Assembly: GCF_900155475.1 (NCBI RefSeq)
Contig: NZ_FXAM01000001.1
Location: 4,536,881-4,600,880 of the forward strand
Direction of reading: 5' to 3'
DNA: 64,000 bases
Origin: Methylomagnum ishizawai
GTDB taxonomy: Bacteria > Pseudomonadota > Gammaproteobacteria > Methylococcales > Methylococcaceae
The position numbers and the translations under genes were made by a program. The notes beneath the pieces are model-generated. The model worked only from the letters and a program-made list of their open reading frames with translations, ran no database searches and was not told where the DNA came from. Shown here one piece after another: positions 1-5,925 of the stretch (positions within the stretch are counted from its first letter, which is position 1; every line of letters starts with the position of its first letter).

Positions 1-43
1 TCATCCCGATGATCCCGTCAGGCGCTTGCCAGACGGGAGATGA
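1..43. repeat. Nested hairpin upstream of the first terminator
   Basis: TCATC at 1-5 can pair with GATGA at 39-43. Inside it, CCCGTC (14-19) pairs with GACGGG (32-37), and GGC/GCC close a GCTT loop. There is no T-run directly after it, so it is not a simple terminator. It may be the 3' end of an upstream transcript cut by the window edge. Function unknown. Confidence 0.4.
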
Positions 44-77
44 GCCCGTTCCGACCCAGCGTCGGAACGGGCTTTTT
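44..77 (+). terminator. Intrinsic terminator of an upstream gene
   Basis: A perfect 12-bp stem, GCCCGTTCCGAC (44-55) with GTCGGAACGGGC (61-72), carries a 5-nt loop and is followed by T5. It must end a plus-strand transcript that begins before the window. The DUF1232 gene starts only 27 bp further on. Confidence 0.85.
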
Positions 78-103
78 CGTGCGCGAATATCGAGGACAAC
101 ACC

Positions 104-394
104 ATGCAAGACTACCAAGCCTTCCGAGCCCACTTTAGCGAGCAAGGGCTCATGGACAAGCTTCGCGACCTGCCCGTCGGTGGCGAGATCGCCGCGCGGG
201 CGCTGCGGCTGCTCAAGCTGCTGCGCGATGACCGGGTGCCCGTGTGGGTCAAGGCCATCGTCACCGGGGCGCTGGGCTACCTGATCCTTCCGTGGGACGT
301 GAGCCCGGACTTCCTGCCCTGGATCGGCTACCTGGACGATGCCGCCGCCTTGGCGGCGGCGCTGGCGTTGGCGGAAGAGAGCCTGGATGGTTGA
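104..394 (+). CDS. YkvA/DUF1232 family small membrane-associated protein
   Basis: This 96-aa protein has the DUF1232 (YkvA) signature in its C-terminal half. A hydrophobic stretch (about residues 45-62) runs into the family hallmark 'LPWDVSPDFLPWIGYLDD' (62-79), followed by an Ala/Leu helix. DUF1232 proteins are widespread small proteins, probably membrane associated, with no settled function. The ATG at 104 has a GAGGA-type ribosome binding site (91-96) and lies just after the terminator at 44-77, so it has its own promoter or is read through. The next gene starts 12 bp downstream, probably in the same transcript. Confidence 0.8.
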   Translation: MQDYQAFRAHFSEQGLMDKLRDLPVGGEIAARALRLLKLLRDDRVPVWVKAIVTGALGYLILPWDVSPDFLPWIGYLDDAAALAAALALAEESLDG

Positions 395-405
395 GGGGGG
401 CGGCC

Positions 406-762
406 ATGTATATATTCAAATCGTTGCGGGACTTGGAGGGTGCCCGCCTGTCCTTGGAAATCTCGGCGCTGATCCGCCGCTTGGTGAGCGACCTGATACT
501 CGCTTGCCACCCCTATGACCCGGAAGCCGACGGCTACGTGGCCTTGATCGAGGATGGCGGCGACTTGGCCGATCTCTCGGCGCTGGGGCTGCCCTACGCC
601 CTGGACAGCGTGCCGTTCGAGGCCGTCCAGGTCGAGGCTGGATGTTATGTCGGGGTGTTCCTTGCCAATAATCAATTTGGCCTGACCGTGGTGGTGCCGG
701 ATGCGCCTTGGCTACCGCCGGAGTATCGCTCCGCCTTGGAGGCGCAGCGCGATTTCAGTTGA
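406..762 (+). CDS. Hypothetical protein, 118 aa
   Basis: I do not recognise the family. The ATG at 406 follows an AGGGGGG Shine-Dalgarno-like run (394-400) that overlaps the end of the DUF1232 gene region, which suggests translational coupling. The protein is soluble and acidic (many Asp/Glu in the middle), with no signal peptide, membrane segment, cysteine cluster or clear catalytic motif. An upstream extension to 244 is possible in the same frame, but it would overlap the DUF1232 gene heavily and lacks a better start. Confidence 0.6.
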   Translation: MYIFKSLRDLEGARLSLEISALIRRLVSDLILACHPYDPEADGYVALIEDGGDLADLSALGLPYALDSVPFEAVQVEAGCYVGVFLANNQFGLTVVVPDAPWLPPEYRSALEAQRDFS

Positions 763-810
763 GGCTTCGCGGGCTGATAGGCGGAGTTGGGTTGGATGCC
801 CGACTCCGCG

Positions 811-1284
811 TCATTCGCCCGCTCGATCCAAGCAGGAACGGTAGACCGCGCTGGAATACCAGCGTCCCTTGGCGATCATATCGTCCAGCAAGGGCTTGAT
901 CCTGTCGATGTAGCCCTTCTCTTTGGCTTTCAGCAGGATCGAAAGCGTCCTGATGGCCGACAACCCTGCCGTGGTGGCGACCTTGTAGCCTAGGTTTTCA
1001 TCGATCAGCACGAAGTCGGCGGAGATTTCCTTGGCCAGGATGATAGTCTCGGTCTCTCCCGAGTCGAGTTGGCTCAGCAGGAAATCTTTATATAGGCATC
1101 CTTGGATGGTCTGGACTTGAATGAAGGGCGCGTCGATCTGCTGGTGGCCGTAGCTGGGTTTGGCCTTGATCTCCTTGTACACAGCCTCGGCGATGACGAT
1201 GTTGCCGAAGAGCTTTTCGAGCAGGTTCAGGTGGCCTATGGCCGCCAGCGAAATGATCGGCGTGGTGTTGGAGACGACCCTCAT
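811..1284 (-). CDS. DUF3368 (PIN-like) putative toxin
   Basis: This 157-aa protein has the DUF3368 pattern of the PIN-domain superfamily. The N-terminus 'VVSNTTPIISLAAIGHL' is followed by a central 'LDSGETETIILAKE' and then 'ADFVLIDENLGYKVA', which together supply the acidic residues expected of a PIN-type nuclease. The C-terminal half carries the usual 'LLKAKEKGYI' helix. Its ATG overlaps the stop of the upstream UPF0175 gene by 4 bp, the normal arrangement for this antitoxin-toxin pair. Known of the family: DUF3368 genes sit next to UPF0175 genes in many genomes. Inferred: an RNA-cleaving toxin; the RNase activity is not proven here. Confidence 0.85.
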   Translation of the reverse strand: MRVVSNTTPIISLAAIGHLNLLEKLFGNIVIAEAVYKEIKAKPSYGHQQIDAPFIQVQTIQGCLYKDFLLSQLDSGETETIILAKEISADFVLIDENLGYKVATTAGLSAIRTLSILLKAKEKGYIDRIKPLLDDMIAKGRWYSSAVYRSCLDRAGE

Positions 1285-1541
1285 GGGAGCTTGGCCGCGT
1301 CCGCGAAAACCTCGGCCATCTCATCCTCGTTGTAGTCGAAGATGGGTTCGTTCTCCAACTTCATGCGTTCGATGAAGTCCAGCTTGGTGTACCCGGCCAG
1401 TTCCGCCGCCTTACCCAGCGAGAGCTTGCCCTTGCGGTACCACATCAGGGCCGAGAGGAAGCGCAAGTCTTGGGTGAATTCCTGGGCGCTCTCCCTGAGC
1501 GCCAACAGGATGTCGTCGTTGATGGTGAATGAGACGTTCAT
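1281..1541 (-). CDS. UPF0175 family putative antitoxin
   Basis: This 86-aa protein begins 'MNVSFTINDDILLALRES', typical of UPF0175, then has the conserved 'YRKGKLSLGKAAELAGYTK' segment (about residues 35-53), a helix-turn-helix-like region. The acidic C-terminal tail (EDEMAEVFADAA) could neutralise or wrap the partner. It is transcribed first and overlaps the DUF3368 gene by 4 bp. Antitoxins of this kind often repress their own promoter. The inverted repeat at 1614-1641 lies upstream and is a candidate operator, though that is only a guess. Confidence 0.85.
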   Translation of the reverse strand: MNVSFTINDDILLALRESAQEFTQDLRFLSALMWYRKGKLSLGKAAELAGYTKLDFIERMKLENEPIFDYNEDEMAEVFADAAKLP

Positions 1542-1863
1542 GGATGGCTCTCGGCTTGATGGCGGTTATTGAGGCGTTGTCTGGCTAGCCCTCGATCGGC
1601 TAACTCCTGTTGACAGGCAGTTTCGCATCATTCCCTGCCTGATGTTCCGGGCATGGTGAGCGAGGGCGGGGCTGTGGGGCATTCTATACGAGCTGACCCG
1701 GCCCACCCGCAGGTGAAGGCACCCGGAGCCGGATATTCTTTATGTGGAGCGGACCGAAGCGCCCATGGGCGCGGTCGATAGGCGGGAAGCGGGGCGAGGG
1801 ACCGGAAGCAACCGGAACAATCGGGACGTACCTCCGCCCAGAATACGCCCGGAAGAAAAAACA
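1542..1863. other. Intergenic region without a convincing gene
   Basis: I see no gene here. CAGGCAG (1614-1620) and CTGCCTG (1635-1641) form a 7-bp inverted repeat with a 14-nt loop, about 75-100 bp upstream of the UPF0175 start. The minus-strand promoter of the toxin-antitoxin pair must lie in 1542-1640, but I cannot assign its boxes with confidence. A minus-strand open frame at 1628-1864 has an unusual Cys/Trp/Pro composition and no usable start context, so I left it out. Confidence 0.5.
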
Positions 1864-1897
1864 AAGGGCCTAGCCTTGCGGCTAAGCCCTTGTTTTT
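1864..1897. terminator. Bidirectional terminator downstream of tRNA-Gln
   Basis: AAGGGC and TAGCC (1864-1875) pair with GGCTA and GCCCTT (1880-1891) around a TTGC loop. T5 follows on the plus strand, and a T-rich run (TTTGTTTTTT) follows on the minus strand. It lies 3 nt beyond the tRNA 3' end, so its main role is to end the minus-strand tRNA transcript. Confidence 0.85.
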
Positions 1898-1899
1898 GT

Positions 1900-1973
1900 T
1901 GGCTGGGGGACTAGGATTCGAACCTAGGTTGACGGAGTCAGAGTCCGTAGTCCTGCCGCTAGACGATCCCCCA
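1900..1973 (-). tRNA. tRNA-Gln (anticodon CTG)
   Basis: The reverse complement gives a 74-nt tRNA with encoded CCA. The acceptor stem TGGGGGA/TCCCCCA has 7 bp, the D arm lies around 'GTCTAGCGGCAGGAC', and the anticodon stem ACGGA/TCCGT encloses the loop CTCTGAC with anticodon CTG. The T arm carries GTTCGAATC. The UGGGG-type acceptor fits glutaminyl tRNA. It sits between rpsI (upstream on the same strand) and a terminator, so it may be read with rplM-rpsI or from its own promoter. Confidence 0.95.
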
Positions 1974-1991
1974 ATAACCCTTGGAAGCGGA

Positions 1992-2384
1992 TTAACGCTT
2001 GGAGTACTGCGGACGGCGACGGGCTTTGTGCAGGCCGACCTTCTTACGCTCGACCTCGCGGGCGTCGCGGGTCACGTAGCCAGCCTTGCGCAACGGGGAA
2101 CGCAGGTTTTCATCGTAAACGATCAATGCGCGGGTCAGGCCATGGCGGATGGCACCGGCTTGGCCGGTGGGACCGCCGCCCGCGACGGTCACGATTACAT
2201 CAAGCTTGTCGGTCATAGAGACCAATTCCAGCGGTTGGCGAACCACCATCTGGTCGGTCTTCCTGCCGAAGTATTCGTCCAACTGCTTGTTGTTGACGAC
2301 GATGCGTCCGGTGCCGGTTTTGGTGTAAACACGCGCCACCGCGCTCTTGCGGCGACCCGTTCCGTAATACTGCGATTGTGCCAT
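1992..2384 (-). CDS. rpsI: 30S ribosomal protein S9
   Basis: This 130-aa protein matches S9 over its full length. It starts '[18 protein letters not shown]', has the central '[21 protein letters not shown]', and ends in the conserved basic tail 'RRRPQYSKR' that reaches into the P site of the 30S subunit. It follows rplM by 18 bp on the same strand, the usual bacterial L13-S9 operon. The start ATG at 2384 gives the standard length. Confidence 0.98.
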   Translation of the reverse strand: MAQSQYYGTGRRKSAVARVYTKTGTGRIVVNNKQLDEYFGRKTDQMVVRQPLELVSMTDKLDVIVTVAGGGPTGQAGAIRHGLTRALIVYDENLRSPLRKAGYVTRDAREVERKKVGLHKARRRPQYSKR

Positions 2385-2402
2385 GGCTAGCTCGACTCGT
2401 TT

Positions 2403-2831
2403 TTAGATGTCCAGCACTTTCGGCTGCTGGGCCTGATGATTGTGGGTGGAACCCTTGTAAATCTTAAGCTTGCGGTACATGGCCCGGCCCAGCGGATTCT
2501 TGGGGAGCATGCCCTGAACGGCGGTTTCGATGATACGCTCGGGGTGCGTCTGGCGCAGCTTGCCGAGGGTCACCGATTTCATATTGCCGATGTAACCGGT
2601 GTGCTTGTAATAAACCTTGTTCAGTTCCTTGGTGCCCGTGACATGGACCTTCTCGGCATTGATTACGATGATGTAATCACCCGTGTCCACATGGGGCGTG
2701 TATTCGGCTTTGTGTTTACCGCGCAGACGACGCGCGATTTCGGTGGAAAGGCGTCCGAGCGTCTTTCCTTCGGCGTCGATGACGTACCAGTCGCGTTTGA
2801 CTTCGGCTGGTTTTGCGCTAAAGGTCTTCAT
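2403..2831 (-). CDS. rplM: 50S ribosomal protein L13
   Basis: This 142-aa protein has the standard L13 length when translation starts at 2831 ([20 protein letters not shown]). Diagnostic segments are '[20 protein letters not shown]', '[12 protein letters not shown]' and '[19 protein letters not shown]'. It is a 50S assembly protein that binds 23S rRNA early. The frame extends 10 codons further upstream, but L13 proteins begin at this methionine. It is the promoter-proximal gene of rplM-rpsI. Confidence 0.98.
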   Translation of the reverse strand: MKTFSAKPAEVKRDWYVIDAEGKTLGRLSTEIARRLRGKHKAEYTPHVDTGDYIIVINAEKVHVTGTKELNKVYYKHTGYIGNMKSVTLGKLRQTHPERIIETAVQGMLPKNPLGRAMYRKLKIYKGSTHNHQAQQPKVLDI

Positions 2832-2891
2832 TGCTGCGCGCTCCAAACTATGGCGTTGCACGAAAAGAGGCGAATTCTAGCGGCATCCCGT

Positions 2892-4781
2892 TCATAAGAC
2901 AAGCTTTCTTCGCAAGGCCGCCGCATTTTCTCCCGTGGACTCCGATTCGTCTTTGGCCTGGGGCGTGGCTTGATACTCGGGCACCAAGGCTTTGAGCTTC
3001 TTGGCGATGGCGTCCTCGTCGAACACCCGGCAGGACTCGGCCAGTTCGCTCACGCTTTTGCGGATCACCCGGTGATCCAGCACCATGGGTCGGGCCAGCA
3101 AGAGCTTGGTATGCCCGGTGGGTGTGGGTCGCTCGTGGTCGAGGAACAATTCCTCGGTCACTTTTTCGCCTGGGCGCAGGCCGATGTATTCGATGCGGAT
3201 ATCCCGCTCCGGGCATTTCCCGCTGAGCTGGATCATCTGCTCGGCCAGATAGCTGATCTTGATCGGCTCGCCCATGTCCAGCACGAACACCTCGCCGCCC
3301 TGTCCCACCGCCGCCGCCTGCATGATGAGTTGGCAAGCCTCGGGGATGGTCATGAAATAACGGGTCACGTCGGGATGGGTCACGGTGACGGGGCCACCGG
3401 CCTTGATCTGCTCGCGGAACAAGGGCACCACGCTGCCCGCCGAATCCAGCACATTGCCGAAGCGCACGGTGATGAAGCGGGTTTCGGTCACGCCGTTCAG
3501 GCTTTGCACCAGCATTTCCGCCGCCCGCTTGGTCGCGCCCATGATATTGGTGGGGCGCACGGCCTTGTCGGTGGAAATCAGCACGAATTCCCCGACCCCC
3601 GCCGCCATCGCGGCCTCGGCCACGATGCGGGTGCCGACCACGTTGTTCCTGACCGCTTGCCGCGCCTGATGCTGCAACAAGGGCACATGTTTATAAGCCG
3701 CCGCGTGGAAAATCACCTGGGGCCGGTAGCGGGCGATGGCCCATTCCACCGAGGACAGATCGGTGACATCGCCCAACAGGGCGACGAAATTCAATTCGGG
3801 AAAAGACCTGAGCAAGTCCTGCTCGATCTTGTAGAGGTTGTATTCGCAGCGCTCGAACACCACCAGTTCGGCCACCGCGAAGCGGGCGATCTGCTTGCAC
3901 AGTTCCGAGCCGATGGAACCGCCGCCGCCCGTCACCAACACCCGCTTCCCGGCCAGGTGGTTGCGGACGGCCTTGCGGTCGAGCCGGATCGGGGCGCGGC
4001 CCAGCAAATCCTCGATGGACACCTCCCGCAACGCGCCCGCCTGCCCGGCCAGCATGTCCTGCACCGAGGGCAGGGTCAGGAAGGGCACGCCCGCGCCCTC
4101 GCAGATTTCGACGATGCGGCGCATCTCCTTGTCCGAGGCCGAGGGCACGGCCAGCAGGACGGCGTCGATGCCGAGCTTGTCCACCAGGTTAGGAATGCGT
4201 TCGCAGCCGCCCTTGACCCGGACGCCCTGGATTTCGCTGCCGCGCTTGCCCGGATCGTCATCGACGAAAGCCACCGGCACGAACTGGGCATAATGGGTGC
4301 GCAACAGGTCGCGCACCAACATTTCACCCGCCTTGCCCGCGCCGACGATCAAAGCCCGCTTGCCCACCGACAGCACGGCGCGGCGATCCTTCCAAATCCG
4401 ATAGAGCAGCCGGGGCGCGGACAGCAGCAAGGGCAACAACAGCACGTAAAGTAAGATCGCCGACCGCGGCACGCCATCCAAGCGGTTGACCACGAACAGG
4501 GTGAGCGCCGCCGCCACGATGCCCACCCCCGAGGCCTGGACGATGCGGACCAAATCGGGAATGGAGGCAAACCGCCAAATCCCCCGGTACAGCCCCACGC
4601 GCCAGAACACCACGGCCTGGACCACCATGACCCAGGGCAGGCAAACCAGGGCGGAATGCACCTCGTACTTGGGCGGCATCGACAGGTTGAAACGCAGCCA
4701 ATAAGCGCCCAGCCAAGCCAAGGCCACCATGACCAGATCGTGCAGGAAAATCACCGTGCGCGAGCGCAGCTTGGAAACCAT
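2892..4781 (-). CDS. WbpM/CapD-type nucleoside-diphosphate-sugar 4,6-dehydratase
   Basis: This 629-aa membrane protein belongs to surface-polysaccharide synthesis. About four N-terminal membrane segments (residues 10-115) are followed by a first Rossmann domain (near 142, 'RALIVGAGKAGEMLVRDLL') and a second dehydratase domain with 'RVLVTGGGGSIGSELC' (near 280). The motif 'STDKAVRPTNIMGATKR' (near 407-423) has Met where short-chain dehydrogenases have the catalytic Tyr, a known trait of WbpM/PglF enzymes that make UDP-4-keto-6-deoxy-HexNAc. The ATG at 4781 follows GAGGTGA and lies 2 bp past the stop of the glycosyltransferase gene, so the two genes are coupled. The exact sugar product is not determined. 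Confidence 0.9.
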   Translation of the reverse strand: MVSKLRSRTVIFLHDLVMVALAWLGAYWLRFNLSMPPKYEVHSALVCLPWVMVVQAVVFWRVGLYRGIWRFASIPDLVRIVQASGVGIVAAALTLFVVNRLDGVPRSAILLYVLLLPLLLSAPRLLYRIWKDRRAVLSVGKRALIVGAGKAGEMLVRDLLRTHYAQFVPVAFVDDDPGKRGSEIQGVRVKGGCERIPNLVDKLGIDAVLLAVPSASDKEMRRIVEICEGAGVPFLTLPSVQDMLAGQAGALREVSIEDLLGRAPIRLDRKAVRNHLAGKRVLVTGGGGSIGSELCKQIARFAVAELVVFERCEYNLYKIEQDLLRSFPELNFVALLGDVTDLSSVEWAIARYRPQVIFHAAAYKHVPLLQHQARQAVRNNVVGTRIVAEAAMAAGVGEFVLISTDKAVRPTNIMGATKRAAEMLVQSLNGVTETRFITVRFGNVLDSAGSVVPLFREQIKAGGPVTVTHPDVTRYFMTIPEACQLIMQAAAVGQGGEVFVLDMGEPIKISYLAEQMIQLSGKCPERDIRIEYIGLRPGEKVTEELFLDHERPTPTGHTKLLLARPMVLDHRVIRKSVSELAESCRVFDEDAIAKKLKALVPEYQATPQAKDESESTGENAAALRRKLVL

Positions 4782-4783
4782 CT

Positions 4784-5812
4784 TCACCTCGTCCCGTGCG
4801 ATAAGCCGGCCCCGAACCGGAGCGCCAGGGCCAACAAGGGCGCGTAGGCCATGCCCAACCATGCCCATTCCAGGGCGGGCCACCGCGCCGCCGCCCAGGC
4901 CAACGGTCCCAGCCAAAAGAGATTGATGGCGAGTACCGCCAGGGTCACAGGCCGGTGGCCATAGCGTTGCGCCGCGTGTTGATAGGCGTGGCTGCGGTGG
5001 GCCTCGTACCAGCGCTGCCCGTCCGCCATCCGCCGCAGCAGGGTGAAAGTGGCATCGACGAAGAACACGCCCAGCGCGATCAACCACACCGCGAGGCTAG
5101 GCCCGCCGGTCGCCGCCGTCCGCAGCGCCAGCACGCCCAGCAGGAAGCCGACGAAGCCGCTCCCCACATCGCCCATGAAGATTTTGGCGGGGGGCCAATT
5201 CCATAGCAGGAACCCGCCCGCCGCCGCCGCCAATGCCGCCGCCACCTCGGCGCTGCCCGGCAACACCGGGGCCGGGTCCAGCCCGATCAGCGCCGCCAGC
5301 GTGAAGCCGACGGTGAGGGTCTCGACGCCCGCGATGCCGTCGATGCCGTCCATGAAGTTGAACAGGTTCAACACCCAGACGATGAACAACAGGCCCAGCG
5401 GCATACCCAAGCCACCCAGCGCATAGGCTTCCCCGGCGAAGCGCAGTTCGCCGAAACCGCCCAGCCAATACAAGGCCCATCCGGCGGCGGCGAACTGGGC
5501 CAATAAGCGCCAACGGGCGGGCACATGGCCGTGATCGTCCCAGAACCCGACCGCAGCTACCGGCACAGCGCCCGCGAGGGCCATCAGCCAATCGAGGGAC
5601 ACCCAACCCAGTCCGTAGAGTTGGATCGTGGCAAGGACCAGGGCGGCGACGATCCCCAAGCCGCCGCCCCGCGGCGTCGGGACGCTATGGGAACTGCGGG
5701 TATTGGGCAGGTCCAGCAACCGTTTCAGCGCGTAACCCCGCACGGCATGGGTCGCGAAAGCGGCGACCAGGAACGGGAAAAACAGGGGTAAAAGATAGGA
5801 AAACAGGCTCAT
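4784..5812 (-). CDS. WecA/WbpL-type (MraY family) undecaprenyl-phosphate glycosylphosphotransferase
   Basis: This 342-aa protein has about ten membrane segments. Family signatures are 'NTRSSHSVPTPRGGGLGI' (37-54), the acidic 'GFWDDHGHVP' loop, and 'NLFNFMDGIDGIAG' near residue 150, the Mg/UDP-sugar site of the MraY/WecA superfamily. Such enzymes move a HexNAc-1-phosphate from UDP to undecaprenyl phosphate, starting O-antigen or other repeat-unit synthesis. It is directly upstream of the WbpM-like dehydratase, the same pairing as wbpL-wbpM in Pseudomonas. The likely job is therefore the first step of a glycan built on a modified N-acetyl sugar. Confidence 0.88.
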   Translation of the reverse strand: MSLFSYLLPLFFPFLVAAFATHAVRGYALKRLLDLPNTRSSHSVPTPRGGGLGIVAALVLATIQLYGLGWVSLDWLMALAGAVPVAAVGFWDDHGHVPARWRLLAQFAAAGWALYWLGGFGELRFAGEAYALGGLGMPLGLLFIVWVLNLFNFMDGIDGIAGVETLTVGFTLAALIGLDPAPVLPGSAEVAAALAAAAGGFLLWNWPPAKIFMGDVGSGFVGFLLGVLALRTAATGGPSLAVWLIALGVFFVDATFTLLRRMADGQRWYEAHRSHAYQHAAQRYGHRPVTLAVLAINLFWLGPLAWAAARWPALEWAWLGMAYAPLLALALRFGAGLSHGTR

Positions 5813-5925
5813 CTGGCGACTCGCAGCGCCTCCTGGGGCTGGAAACAGGCTGCATCATACCCGCAAAAGGGCGGGGGGATCACACTGGCGCTAGGGATAA
5901 GGGTGGCGGCGAGGGGTTTTCATCC

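Noticed and set aside
1628-1864. Minus-strand 78-codon open frame between the toxin-antitoxin pair and tRNA-Gln
   Set aside because: No ribosome site, atypical Trp/Cys/Pro composition and no recognisable domain; it also begins inside the terminator region.
2970-4454. Long plus-strand open frame antisense to the WbpM-like gene
   Set aside because: It mirrors the high-GC coding strand of a clear gene and has low-complexity His/Gln/Ala content with no family match. The same applies to long antisense frames over pmoABC, the hybrid kinase, fusA, lptD and pgm.
4784-5087. N-terminal extension of the WbpM-like protein to 5087
   Set aside because: The extension lies inside the glycosyltransferase gene in another frame. 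The ATG at 4781 has a good ribosome site and gives the normal family length.
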